Of a DNA stretch of 64,000 nucleotides, positions 36,374-48,309 are shown one piece after another. The notes beneath the pieces were generated by a model. That model saw only the letters and a list, made by a program, of their open reading frames with translations. It ran no database searches and was not told where the DNA came from. The stretch is taken from assembly GCF_015351475.1 (NCBI RefSeq), contig NZ_JADKPR010000004.1, forward strand, positions 124,001 through 188,000, given 5' to 3'. The stretch's first letter is position 1; the number at the start of each line of letters is the position of its first letter. Source of the DNA: Flavobacterium sp. HJJ (GTDB lineage: Bacteria; Bacteroidota; Bacteroidia; Flavobacteriales; Flavobacteriaceae). The position numbers and the translations under genes are program-made.

Positions 36374-37588
36374 TTGCAATATTTTAATTTTATAGGGTGG
36401 TATAAAGCCAAAGGAAAATACAAAAAAAACTATCGAGATGTCAAAGCATCCTATCTGCTTAGGATTCGTATGGCGGTTTCTATGTTTTATTTTGCTATGG
36501 GTTTGTGTTTTGCGACTTGGGCAAGCCGTATTCCAACTATTAAATCAACTTTGCATTTAAGTGACGGGCAATTAGGTACTATTCTTTTTGCGTTGCCAGT
36601 CGGGCAGTTAACGATGATGTATTTTTCGGGAAAATTAGTGACCCGTTTCGGCAGTCATCGGATTTTACCTTTTGCTATTTCAATGTATGCAGTAAGTTTA
36701 ACCAATTTGGGATTGGCACAAAATGCATGGCAATTGGCACTTGCATTGTATACTTTCGGAATCTTTGGTAACCTGACTAATATCTCTGTAAACACTCAGG
36801 GCATTTATACCGAAGGTCTTTTTAAAAGAACCATTATGTCCTCTTTTCACGGAATGTGGAGTTTAGCTGGATTTACCGGTGCGCTGGTAGGTTTGGGGAT
36901 GTTAGCGTTACAGCTTAGTACGTATACTCATTTTTTAATCGTTGCTTTTACAGCTTTTTTGTTAATTGGTCTCAATTTCAAACTCTTGATAAAAGCCAAG
37001 GAAACGGTTAAGGCGGAGAAGAAAAAAGGATTCCGTAAACCAGATAAGACCTTGATTTTACTTGGAGTTATAGGATTTTGCAGTATGGCCAGCGAAGGAA
37101 TTATGTTTGATTGGAGTGGCGTATTCTTTAAAGATATTGTCAAAGCACCTGGCGCTTTAATAATCTTGGGATATACTTCGTTTATGATTATGATGGCCAG
37201 CGGGCGTTTTTTTGGGGACAAATTAATCAATAAATATGGGCGAAAAAAAGTAATGCAGATTAGCGGAATCATGATTTCATCTGGTTTCTTTACTGCAGTG
37301 GCTTTTCCATATATAATTCCATCAATGCTTGCTTTTATGGTTATCGGATTGGGAGTTTCTACCGTAGTTCCTACTTTGTACAGTATCGCAGGAAAACACC
37401 CGACAATACCAACTGGTGAAGCTCTGACTACTGTTTCAAGTGTGAGTTTCTTAGGCTTTTTGATGGGGCCGCCCGTTATAGGCCATATAGCCGAACTTTC
37501 AAGTCTGCGTTTTTCTTTCGCGTTTATTGGAATCTTCGGTTTTCTTATCGCTTTCATGGTAGGACGCATAAAAGTGATTAGTGAATAA
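36374..37588 (+). CDS. MFS transporter (YbjJ-like)
   Basis: This membrane protein has about 12 helices and resembles the E. coli YbjJ branch. It opens MAVSMFYFAMGLCFATWASR, then IPTIKSTLHLSDGQLG, a strong signature of that branch. MFDWSGVFFKD and ASGRFFGDKLINKYGRKK are further conserved blocks. The frame is open from a TTG at 36374, which would give 404 residues with a basic 32-residue leader. The first ATG is at 36470 and would give 372 residues matching the usual start. The close promoter favours the TTG start; homology favours the ATG. Substrate is unknown. Confidence 0.85.
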   Translation: MQYFNFIGWYKAKGKYKKNYRDVKASYLLRIRMAVSMFYFAMGLCFATWASRIPTIKSTLHLSDGQLGTILFALPVGQLTMMYFSGKLVTRFGSHRILPFAISMYAVSLTNLGLAQNAWQLALALYTFGIFGNLTNISVNTQGIYTEGLFKRTIMSSFHGMWSLAGFTGALVGLGMLALQLSTYTHFLIVAFTAFLLIGLNFKLLIKAKETVKAEKKKGFRKPDKTLILLGVIGFCSMASEGIMFDWSGVFFKDIVKAPGALIILGYTSFMIMMASGRFFGDKLINKYGRKKVMQISGIMISSGFFTAVAFPYIIPSMLAFMVIGLGVSTVVPTLYSIAGKHPTIPTGEALTTVSSVSFLGFLMGPPVIGHIAELSSLRFSFAFIGIFGFLIAFMVGRIKVISE

Positions 37589-37795
37589 TCACAAAAAATA
37601 AGTTTTTGCTTCTTTTTTTAAATAGTTTTTTTCTTATGTTTGTTCCCGAAGTTAATCGGGAGCTATTTCTATTTGGTTGATATTCAAAATACCATTTTAT
37701 TTTTCCAAAACATTTTTTATCCTTTTTGAACAAATTTAATCTCTGGGTTTGTTTGTGTTTTGTCGCAGTGCATTCCATTTGTTTACAAAATAGGT

Positions 37796-40633
37796 ATGAA
37801 GAAATTTTTGTTAGGAATGCTTTTTTTATGGAAAATAACTTTTGTTTTTGCTCAAAAACCAACAGGTGTTAAAGGGAAAATAATAGATTCTAAAACTCAG
37901 AAGCCATTAGAAAATGTAGTAGTTACTGTTGCAAATACTCAGTTGATACAACTCACTTCGAGTGATGGCATTTTTAGTTTTTATAATGTTTTGTCGGGAA
38001 ATCAATTAGTGCTTTTACATAGTCAGGGTTTTAAGGATCTGCTGCTTTCTATTGTGATTACAAAAGATCAAATGCTTGACTTGGGAGTTATTCCGATGGA
38101 AGACAGTCAAATGGTCGAACAGCAGACGGGCTTAATCACGCTTCTCGAAACCGATTTGAGTGATGACAACAGCGGTTCCGAAAGTACTTCGGGACTTTTG
38201 CAGTCTTCCAGAGATGCTTTTCAGCAGGCGTCAGCGTTCAATTGGGGTCAGGCTCGATTTAGAATTCGAGGATTGGACAGTCAATATGCTACCACAACCA
38301 TTAATGGCGTTACAATGAACAAATTGTACGACGGCCGTCCGCAATGGGGTGATTGGAGCGGACTGAATAATGCCGTTCGGAATCAGGAATTCACAATTGG
38401 TTCTTTCCCTTCGGACTATGTTTTTGGTGGAATTTTGGGAACCCAGCAGATTAATACCCGAGCTTCTATTTACAGAAAAGGAACGGTGCTTTCCTTCTCG
38501 GGAACCAATACCAATTATGATTGGCGGATGGTCGGAATGTATGCCTCGGGAATGAATGCAAAAGGATGGGCATTTGTAGTTTCTGCAGGTACCCGCTGGG
38601 CTGAAGAAGGTTATTTTGAAGGGACGAATTATAATGCTATTGCTGGTTTTATTAGTGTCGAAAAGAAAATAAACGATCAGCATTCTTTAAATTTCTCCGG
38701 ATTTTACACACCCAATTCCCGAGCCAAAAATTCGCCAAATACCGCCGAAGTTACCGAATTGACAAGCGAAAAGTACAATTCTTATTGGGGGATGCAGGAC
38801 GGGAAAAAACGAAATGCCAGAATAAAAACCATCGAAGAACCGATCTTGATGCTGAATCATTTTTTTACCATCGATGAATATTCAACGCTAAATTCAAGTT
38901 TGACGTATCAATTTGGAAAAATCACAAACAGTAATATTGACTATCAAAACGCCATTAGTCCGGATCCAACTTATTACAAAAAAATGCCAAGCTATTACTC
39001 TTCAATGTATGCTTCGGATGATGGTGAATTTTCGGGAGCATTTACTCCTGATTATGAGGAAGCTGAGAAAAGCAAAGAGCAGTTTTTGACCAATAATCAA
39101 ATCGATTGGAATGCTTTGTATTATGCCAATCAGTCGCCGGTTTTGGATGGAAACGGAAATATAACTGCCTATAAACCCGCAAAAAGCAATTATGTTTTGT
39201 ATGAAGATCATACTGACGACCAAACTATGACGGCAACTTCCTCTTTCAATACACAGATAAATGATAATCTTTTTTTGACGGCGGGTGGTTTTTACAGCCA
39301 TTTAAAATCTCATAATTACCAGCAATTAACAGATTTATTGGGAGGTTTGTATTTTGAAGATATTGATGTTTTTTATAATGGAGATCAAGCGCAGTCGGAT
39401 TTGAACCATCCCGACAGACAAGTTGTGGAGGGGGACACCTACGGCTACAATTTTAATTATGTGGCGAATTCTTTAAATCTGTTTACCAATTTTAAATTCA
39501 CCTACGACAAAGTCGATTTTTATTTGGCACAAAATTTTGTAAGTACCAATTATCAACGGGAAGGTTTGTATCAAAACGGAATTTATCCAACGAATTCTTT
39601 TGGCAAAAGTGAGAAAGTGCAATTGGAGAATTTTGGCTTCAAAGGTGGAATTCTTTTCAAAATTTCGGGCAGACAACAGGTGAATTTTAACGGAGCCTAT
39701 CTTTCGAATGCACCGACAATTAGGAATGCTTTTCCGAATTCTCGTTTGAATAATTCGGTTGTTGCTGGATTGGAGAATGAAAACATAAGCAGTCTGGATG
39801 CGAGTTATTTTTATCGTACCCCAAAATGGCAAACACGCCTCACTCTTTTTTATACCAAAATAAAAAACATCACACAAACTTCGTTCTTTTATGCCGAAGG
39901 AATTTTTGATGACGGAGCAGGATATGCCAGCACTGATGCTTTTGTAAGCCAGACTTTAACACATTTGGACAAAAGGAATTTGGGTGCCGAGTTCAGTTTT
40001 CAATATCAATTAAGTCCGACACTGATGACTAATTTTTCGGTGGCGTATGGGCAATATACTTATGCTAGCAATCCCAATGTCACTATAACCAATGACGCCC
40101 AAGCCACTGAAGAAAATCCAAACCCAGTATTCAATTTTGGAACTTCTGCATTAAAAAATTACCATCAGGCAGGAATGCCACAGCAGGCCGTTTCATTAGG
40201 GATCGAATACCGCGATCCAAAATATTGGTGGATTGGTGCCAATATCAATTATCTGGCCGAGTGTTTTATAGATGTTTCTCCTATTTCCAGAACCGATACA
40301 TTTTATAAAAATCCGGCGAGCGGTTTGAATTTCCCTGAAGCTTCAGAAGAAAGAGCTCGTGAATTATTGACACAGGAAAAATTTGATCCTATTAATTTGT
40401 TGAACATTTCTGGCGGAAAATCTTGGAAAATAAAAGGAAAGAACGTCGGGCTTTTTGCAACGCTGAATAACGTTCTCGATTTGAAATATAAAACGGGAGG
40501 ATATGAACAAGCGAGAAATGCCAATTTCAGACAGCTCAATCAGGATGTTTCCAGCGGGACTCCCAATTTTGGTAACAAATATTTTTATGGTTATGGAAGA
40601 ACCTATTTTGTAAACCTGTACATCAATTTATAA
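37796..40633 (+). CDS. TonB-dependent receptor with CarboxypepD_reg-like domain
   Basis: This roughly 945-residue outer-membrane receptor starts at the ATG 37796-37798 with signal peptide MKKFLLGMLFLWKITFVFAQ; an upstream TTG frame is not the real start. A CarboxypepD_reg-like domain (VKGKIIDSKTQKPLENVVV) follows at about 25-105. The plug domain is at about 140-260, with FRIRGLDSQYATTTINGV, and a 22-strand-type barrel ends GYGRTYFVNLYINL. It would import a large substrate using TonB energy. It is co-transcribed with a DUF5689-type lipoprotein 12 bp downstream. No SusD homologue is adjacent, so it is not a canonical SusCD pair. Confidence 0.92.
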   Translation: MKKFLLGMLFLWKITFVFAQKPTGVKGKIIDSKTQKPLENVVVTVANTQLIQLTSSDGIFSFYNVLSGNQLVLLHSQGFKDLLLSIVITKDQMLDLGVIPMEDSQMVEQQTGLITLLETDLSDDNSGSESTSGLLQSSRDAFQQASAFNWGQARFRIRGLDSQYATTTINGVTMNKLYDGRPQWGDWSGLNNAVRNQEFTIGSFPSDYVFGGILGTQQINTRASIYRKGTVLSFSGTNTNYDWRMVGMYASGMNAKGWAFVVSAGTRWAEEGYFEGTNYNAIAGFISVEKKINDQHSLNFSGFYTPNSRAKNSPNTAEVTELTSEKYNSYWGMQDGKKRNARIKTIEEPILMLNHFFTIDEYSTLNSSLTYQFGKITNSNIDYQNAISPDPTYYKKMPSYYSSMYASDDGEFSGAFTPDYEEAEKSKEQFLTNNQIDWNALYYANQSPVLDGNGNITAYKPAKSNYVLYEDHTDDQTMTATSSFNTQINDNLFLTAGGFYSHLKSHNYQQLTDLLGGLYFEDIDVFYNGDQAQSDLNHPDRQVVEGDTYGYNFNYVANSLNLFTNFKFTYDKVDFYLAQNFVSTNYQREGLYQNGIYPTNSFGKSEKVQLENFGFKGGILFKISGRQQVNFNGAYLSNAPTIRNAFPNSRLNNSVVAGLENENISSLDASYFYRTPKWQTRLTLFYTKIKNITQTSFFYAEGIFDDGAGYASTDAFVSQTLTHLDKRNLGAEFSFQYQLSPTLMTNFSVAYGQYTYASNPNVTITNDAQATEENPNPVFNFGTSALKNYHQAGMPQQAVSLGIEYRDPKYWWIGANINYLAECFIDVSPISRTDTFYKNPASGLNFPEASEERARELLTQEKFDPINLLNISGGKSWKIKGKNVGLFATLNNVLDLKYKTGGYEQARNANFRQLNQDVSSGTPNFGNKYFYGYGRTYFVNLYINL

Positions 40634-40645
40634 ATATAAAAATTA

Positions 40646-42001
40646 ATGAATATGAATTTAAAATGCTGCACTGTTTTTTTAGGAATTGTAATGATTTTAA
40701 ATGGTTGTACCAAAGAAGAATTTGATGTGCCAAAATTAGCCTGTAATCAGCCTGACCTAAATGTAAACCGTACTGTTGAAGAAGTCCGCGCTGTTACAAG
40801 TTCCATAGTGACACAATACAAATATGATGATATTATTGAAGCCTATGTGGTTTCCAGTGATGAGGAAGGGAATTTTTTTAAGACTATTTCGTTTCAGACT
40901 TTGGCAACAGCCAAAGCACCAGCGACGGGTTTTAGTGTTCCTGTTGATGCCTCGAATAGCTATATTGATTTTAGATTGGGCAATAAAGTTTATATCAAAA
41001 TGAAAAAACAATATACCGATATTTATTATGGCGGTCTGCGCATTGGGGATATTTTTGTTAATAGCTATAACGAAGGCGGTGTTGGCCGAATTTCTCAAAA
41101 CGATTATAAAAAAGTACTGAATGCTTCCTGTACAATGATTGATGAAAGCCAATTGGTCAAGCTGGTTAGTGTTGAAGAGGCTTTAGATGATGCCAAGATT
41201 AATACATTAATCGAATTGAAAGATGTGGAGTTTACCGAATCGGCGCTGGGACGGCATTATTATGAAGAAACCAATGATGTTGGCGGAGCAACAAACTGGA
41301 ATCTGCGGGACAAAACAGGAAGTCAGATTATTTTCAGAACAAGCGGTTATGCCGATTTTTCAGATCATTTAGTACCAGAAGGAAGCGGTACAATCCGTGG
41401 AGTTTTGACAAAATTCGGCACCGATTATCAATTAATGGTAAGGTCTGAAAAAGATATTGTAATGAACGGAAATAGAAGTATTCCCTTCTTTGCTGAAGAT
41501 TTTCAATCCGTTAAAAATAATGTAAATTTTGCGTTGCCTGGCTGGAGCAATGTTGTCGAAAAAGCCACCAAATTATGGAAAAGCATAGTCTATAGTGGTA
41601 ATGGCTATGCCGAGTTCAATACGACAAGTACTACCGCAGCAGAAAATATTGCCTGGCTGGTTTCCCCAAAAATTAATTTGAAAGATTATAAAAAGTCTGT
41701 ATTGTCTTTTCGAAGCGCACAGCATGATTTGAAAATCGATTCTCCTCTCAACACATTAGAAGTGTATGTGTCAGCCAATTTTGACGGTTCCAGTATAACC
41801 AAGGCAAAATGGACAAAATTAACTGCCAAAGTACCGTCCTTATCAACACCATCCCGCACATTTATTAGTTCCGGCGGTATTGATCTGTCTTCTTATACAG
41901 GAAATATTCACATCGCATTTAAATATATTGGTTCTGGCAAAGACAAAACTTTAAACGGTGCTTTTATGGTCGATGATGTCAAGATTTTTGGAGAAAAATA
42001 A
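40646..42001 (+). CDS. DUF5689-type surface lipoprotein with choice-of-anchor domain
   Basis: This 451-residue protein has a lipobox LNGC (Cys21) followed by TKEEFD, matching the K-(D/E)2 surface-export signal. Residues about 40-270 match DUF5689: EAYVVSSDEEGNFFKTISFQ, then KVYIKMK and GGLRIGD. Residues 285-451 are a choice-of-anchor-J/DUF5017-like sandwich (FFAEDFQSVKN, SPKINLKDYKKSVLSF, GAFMVDDVKIFG). Such lipoproteins pair with TonB receptors and probably capture ligand at the surface. Its 3' end faces the GH97 gene across a long inverted repeat. Confidence 0.87.
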   Translation: MNMNLKCCTVFLGIVMILNGCTKEEFDVPKLACNQPDLNVNRTVEEVRAVTSSIVTQYKYDDIIEAYVVSSDEEGNFFKTISFQTLATAKAPATGFSVPVDASNSYIDFRLGNKVYIKMKKQYTDIYYGGLRIGDIFVNSYNEGGVGRISQNDYKKVLNASCTMIDESQLVKLVSVEEALDDAKINTLIELKDVEFTESALGRHYYEETNDVGGATNWNLRDKTGSQIIFRTSGYADFSDHLVPEGSGTIRGVLTKFGTDYQLMVRSEKDIVMNGNRSIPFFAEDFQSVKNNVNFALPGWSNVVEKATKLWKSIVYSGNGYAEFNTTSTTAAENIAWLVSPKINLKDYKKSVLSFRSAQHDLKIDSPLNTLEVYVSANFDGSSITKAKWTKLTAKVPSLSTPSRTFISSGGIDLSSYTGNIHIAFKYIGSGKDKTLNGAFMVDDVKIFGEK

Positions 42002-42008
42002 TTAAATT

Positions 42009-42064
42009 AACCATTAAGGAATTAAGGGTACATTAAGAATTAAAACCTTAATTCCTTAATGGTT
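42009..42064. terminator. Perfect 19-bp inverted repeat between convergent genes
   Basis: AACCATTAAGGAATTAAGG (42009-42027) is the exact reverse complement of 42046-42064, with an 18-base loop that itself repeats TTAAGAATTAA. It lies between the stops of the DUF5689 lipoprotein and the GH97 gene. It probably ends both transcripts, although no clear U-tract follows on either strand. It may instead be a dispersed palindromic repeat. Confidence 0.6.
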
Positions 42065-42075
42065 CAAAAAGAAAA

Positions 42076-44517
<2,442 letters not shown>

Positions 44518-46164
44518 TTATTCCTCAGTTTTTCCAATCTGCATTACTCTTTCTTCAAATTCATCTCTGGGACCGGCAGATTTGTTTTTGAGCTGGGAGC
44601 GGTAATTGTATATAGTCGAAATCGAGTAGCGAAGGAAAACAGCAATTTTAGCACTGTCTTTTATACCCAGACGGATGAGTGCAAAAATCCGCAGTTCAGT
44701 ATTGAGCTGTTCGCCTTCTTTTGGCAGAATAGCTTCGCTGGGAAGTAACAGCGCATTAAAAGCATTGATAAAATCTGGAAATAACTGTAAAAAAGTTTTG
44801 TCAAAATTGGTATAAAATTCTTTTAATTCATTTTCGATATATTCTTTTGACTTCACCGTATTTACAAGATCGTTTATTTTTCCGGTCGTTGCCAATACAT
44901 TTAGTTTTCGCTGATACTCATCCAGTTTTCCTAAATAATCTGAACTTTGGTCCATATAACGGCCAATATAAATTTCTTTTAAAAAATTGGCTTCAGATAA
45001 AGTATTGTTTGAAAAATTTAATTTTTCATTAAAAGTATTTAGCTCGGAATTCAATTCAGAAAGTTTATCATTTGCCAAACTCAGCTCTTTTTTTGCGGCT
45101 GCTAATTTTTTCATCTGCTTAAAAAACAAAAGCAAAAGAGCTAATAAAATCAGTACTAAGAAACTGGCACTAATTAAAAAGATAATCAATTGGAATCTAT
45201 TAGTTTCATTTTGCTGCTGATAGGATTCACTGATGATGGGCAGCATTTTTGATATTTCATAAGTTCTTAAGCGTGCGTTGCACAGAACTGCGTCATCCAT
45301 TGAACGTTTGATATACGTATAAGCCCGATCGATATCGCCATCTTCATATAGTAAAAAAGCTAACGAACGAAGAGAAATATACTCTTTTTTGGACAGCTGT
45401 AAGTCTGATAAAGCCGAAATACCGAGCCATTTTTTTTCTTTATCTCTATTCTTTTTTTGCTTGTAAGCTTGGGAAATAACATAGGCTATAATTGCTCGGT
45501 TAGGGTCATCCTGATGAATTTTTGGAAAAAGAGGAAGTAATAAATCAAGAGCTTCATCTTGTTTTTTATTGTCAAGATACCAATCTGCCTTTGCGATAAT
45601 GTATGAAATGGAATTGACAGGATAAAAATTCACACAGGAATCCCGATATTTTTTGGAAAGCAGCTGGTACTTTTCTTTTTCTTGTTTAGAAGAAGCATTG
45701 TCAGCCATTTGTCCATAAATCATTCTGCTCACACTAAAAAGAGAACCTTTTAAGTTTGCAATAGAAACTGTTTTAAGAGAATTCAAAGCGTCGATACCTT
45801 CTTTGTACATGCCTAAAGTTCCCATTATTGTTATGAGATTTAATTTGGCTTGATTCAGTTTTTCAGTTTCATTTAGTTTTTCAGCTATTTTGAGATTCTT
45901 TCTGGCATATACTAAAGCAGAATCAGACTGATATGAATTATATCTATTGTACAGTTTTTGGGTAACCTCATATTCAGAAATAGGAGTATGGGTGTTTTTT
46001 AAAAGTGATTTGAGCTGGGAAATCTCACGTTCTTTTTTTTGAGTGTAAAAGGAATTATTTTCAATTGTCTGATCTATTTCAGACAATAAGTCATCTGGTT
46101 TTTTTTGTGCCAATGAATAGTAGGGCAGTAACAAAATGGCAGCAAACAGTAAAAATTTATTCAT
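44518..46164 (-). CDS. SusR-like membrane regulator (DUF6377/TPR family)
   Basis: This 548-residue protein has a signal peptide (MNKFLLFAAILLLPYYSLAQ) and a periplasmic alpha-helical, TPR-like sensor region to about 330. A membrane helix (FLISASFLVLILLALLLLFF) follows at about 328-347, then a coiled coil to about 400, and a cytoplasmic C-terminal region with a LuxR-like HTH (FALIRLGIKDSAKIAVFL, then RYSISTIYNYRSQLK). This is the architecture of Bacteroides SusR, which senses maltose in the periplasm and activates sus genes. The SusR comparison is by architecture and position next to GH97. Confidence 0.85.
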   Translation of the reverse strand: MNKFLLFAAILLLPYYSLAQKKPDDLLSEIDQTIENNSFYTQKKEREISQLKSLLKNTHTPISEYEVTQKLYNRYNSYQSDSALVYARKNLKIAEKLNETEKLNQAKLNLITIMGTLGMYKEGIDALNSLKTVSIANLKGSLFSVSRMIYGQMADNASSKQEKEKYQLLSKKYRDSCVNFYPVNSISYIIAKADWYLDNKKQDEALDLLLPLFPKIHQDDPNRAIIAYVISQAYKQKKNRDKEKKWLGISALSDLQLSKKEYISLRSLAFLLYEDGDIDRAYTYIKRSMDDAVLCNARLRTYEISKMLPIISESYQQQNETNRFQLIIFLISASFLVLILLALLLLFFKQMKKLAAAKKELSLANDKLSELNSELNTFNEKLNFSNNTLSEANFLKEIYIGRYMDQSSDYLGKLDEYQRKLNVLATTGKINDLVNTVKSKEYIENELKEFYTNFDKTFLQLFPDFINAFNALLLPSEAILPKEGEQLNTELRIFALIRLGIKDSAKIAVFLRYSISTIYNYRSQLKNKSAGPRDEFEERVMQIGKTEE

Positions 46165-46209
46165 TGAACGCAGATTTGTTTCCTGTAAAAATAATTAAAA
46201 ATTGAAATG

Positions 46210-46250
46210 AAAAACCGCCTTGAATCTTTAAAAGATTTAAGACGGTTTTA
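46210..46250 (-). terminator. Intrinsic terminator after pyk
   Basis: AACCGCCTTGAATCTT (46213-46228) pairs with AAGATTTAAGACGGTT (46232-46247) with two G-U or mismatched positions, and the minus strand then has a short T-run. It separates pyk from the SusR-like gene. Confidence 0.7.
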
Positions 46251-46269
46251 TATTTTGATGTACTAAAAG

Positions 46270-47700
46270 TTACTCTATTTCAGAAACTCTTAAGGTATTT
46301 ACCATACCTTTTTCAACAATAGGCATAGCAGCAAGGTTGATTAAGAAATCTCCTTTTTTCACAAAACCTTTCTCTTTTACGATATTATTTACGTCTACAA
46401 CAGTATCATCTGTGCTAACTGATTTTTCGTAATAAAATGATTTTACTCCCCAAAGTAAATTAAGCTGAGTCAAAATTCTTTTATTTGAAGTAAAAACCAA
46501 AATATGTGCAGATGGTCTCCAAGCCGAAATTTGAAATGCGGTATAACCACTGTTGGTTAAAGTACAAATTGCTTTTGCTTTGATAGCATTGGCCATGATA
46601 GCTGCATGCTGGCAAACTGTTTTTGTGATAAAACGGTTTGTTCTTACCTGAGGTGAGTTTTGTGGAACTTGAATAAGCGGTGAATCTTCAACAGCTTCAA
46701 GGATTTGAGTCATTTTTTGGATTACCTGTACTGGATAATTACCTGTAGCAGTTTCTCCGGAAAGCATCACGGCATCAGCTCCATCCATAACCGAGTTGGC
46801 TACGTCGTTTACTTCTGCACGGGTTGGAGTTAAGCTGGTAATCATTGTTTCCATCATTTGAGTAGCAACAATAACTGGGATTCTGGCAGTTTTAGCTCTG
46901 CGGATTAATTCTTTTTGAACCAATGGTACTTCATGCGCAGGTAATTCAACTCCAAGGTCACCTCTTGCAACCATCAAAGCATCACAATAAGCAACAATTC
47001 TATCCATATTGTCTAATGCTTCCGGCATTTCGATTTTGGCAATAATTGGAATTTTATGCTCAGAATGTTTTGCAATCAATTCTTGTAAATCTTGTAAATC
47101 TCTAGGTGTTTTTACAAATGAAAGAGCGATCCAGTCTAATTTCATTTCTATTGCAAAAATGGCATCAGCAATGTCTTTTTCTGTTAATGCAGGTAATGAA
47201 ATCTTAGTATTTGGCAAATTCACTCCTTTTTTGGATTTCAATTCACCTCCTTGGATAACACGTGCAACAACTTCAGATTTTTTATCGGTTTCAACGATTT
47301 CAAAAATCAATTTACCATCGTCCAATAATACTCTTTCTCCAGGATTAACATCATTAGGGAAATTTTGGTATTTCATAAATACTCTTTTAGAAGTACCTAT
47401 TATATCTTCAGCAGTTGTGAAAGTAATCAAATCACCATCATTAACAACAACTCCATCTTCCATAACCCCAACACGAAGTTTAGGGCCTTGTAAGTCTCCA
47501 AGAATACCAGTAGTGTATCCAAATTCTTCGTTTATGCCGCGTATAATATTGATTTTGTTTTTAACATCTTCATAATCAGCATGAGAAAAATTCACTCTAA
47601 ATACATTTACACCTGCCTCGATCATATCTTTAATGATCTCTCGTGTACTACATGCAGGCCCAAGAGTGGCTACAATTTTGGTTTTTTTGTTTGTAAGCAT
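46270..47700 (-). CDS. pyk: Pyruvate kinase
   Basis: This 476-residue glycolytic enzyme converts PEP and ADP to pyruvate and ATP. The N-terminus is KTKIVATLGPACSTREIIKD, then VFRVNFSHADYEDVK. The active-site signature IPIIAKIEMPEALDNMDRIV contains the catalytic Lys, followed by GDLGVELPAHEVP and MLSGETATGNYPV. The C-terminal allosteric domain is complete. It follows an IPExxxVDY-family gene by five bases, an arrangement common in flavobacteria. Confidence 0.97.
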   Translation of the reverse strand: MLTNKKTKIVATLGPACSTREIIKDMIEAGVNVFRVNFSHADYEDVKNKINIIRGINEEFGYTTGILGDLQGPKLRVGVMEDGVVVNDGDLITFTTAEDIIGTSKRVFMKYQNFPNDVNPGERVLLDDGKLIFEIVETDKKSEVVARVIQGGELKSKKGVNLPNTKISLPALTEKDIADAIFAIEMKLDWIALSFVKTPRDLQDLQELIAKHSEHKIPIIAKIEMPEALDNMDRIVAYCDALMVARGDLGVELPAHEVPLVQKELIRRAKTARIPVIVATQMMETMITSLTPTRAEVNDVANSVMDGADAVMLSGETATGNYPVQVIQKMTQILEAVEDSPLIQVPQNSPQVRTNRFITKTVCQHAAIMANAIKAKAICTLTNSGYTAFQISAWRPSAHILVFTSNKRILTQLNLLWGVKSFYYEKSVSTDDTVVDVNNIVKEKGFVKKGDFLINLAAMPIVEKGMVNTLRVSEIE

Positions 47701-47705
47701 TTTTT

Positions 47706-48200
47706 TTAAAAAATTAGATTGTTTTTTGATTTTATCTTATTTATTTCAACAATATAGTTGGCAGCTATTTGATCTATTGAATTCAGCTCACTTTGAATTT
47801 TCAAAAGATTGGTGTCGTCTTCGCTGTTTTCAATTTTCAAAAAGTAATTTACTTTTTTAAATTCAGGAATCATGTACACTTTTTTTGCTACTTCAATGTC
47901 AAAATTTGTAAACAAACTTTGATTGTCTTCTTTTTTTTGTTGAATGACTTCGTTTATATTTTGTATCAAATCCCATGAAATATCTTTTTTCTTTTCATAA
48001 TAATGAAATCTAGAAAAATGAACTTCTCCTTCTTTATCAGTAATTTGAATTTCTTTGATAGATTTATTCAGGTTTACATGAAGTTTTTGATTGATAAAAT
48101 AAGCCAATCGGTAATCTTCTAATGTGGTGTGAATAGCAATAAGACTATAATCTATCTCGTCAAATTCACCAAAATTCAGTTTATGAATCGCCATGGTCAT
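47706..48200 (-). CDS. IPExxxVDY-family protein
   Basis: This 164-residue protein belongs to the IPExxxVDY family found next to pyk in Bacteroidota. The signature region reads IPEFKKVNYFLKIE, so the usual Asp of VDY is Asn here. The N-terminal region FGEFDEIDYSLIAIHTTLED is well conserved. The function is unknown. It is five bases upstream of pyk on the same strand, and rnc lies 109 bp further upstream. Confidence 0.87.
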   Translation of the reverse strand: MTMAIHKLNFGEFDEIDYSLIAIHTTLEDYRLAYFINQKLHVNLNKSIKEIQITDKEGEVHFSRFHYYEKKKDISWDLIQNINEVIQQKKEDNQSLFTNFDIEVAKKVYMIPEFKKVNYFLKIENSEDDTNLLKIQSELNSIDQIAANYIVEINKIKSKNNLIF

Positions 48201-48309
48201 TAAAAAATAAGCTGTAAATATAATATTTCTAAATTAGTAAAAGGACGCTTACTGACTAGGATTATGATATTTTATTAACGAAAACGATGTAGCATTAATA
48301 ATCATTTAG

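Noticed and set aside
36928..37569. A 213-codon open frame antisense to the YbjJ-like MFS gene
   Set aside because: It lies wholly inside a clear gene. Its Ile/Lys/Pro-rich composition is what the reverse complement of a membrane protein gives, and it has no family features.
38231..38683. A 150-codon frame antisense to the TonB receptor gene
   Set aside because: Shadow frame within the plug region of a real gene; no motif.
47009..47575. A 188-codon open frame antisense to pyk
   Set aside because: Shadow of a strongly conserved gene, without a promoter or recognisable domain.
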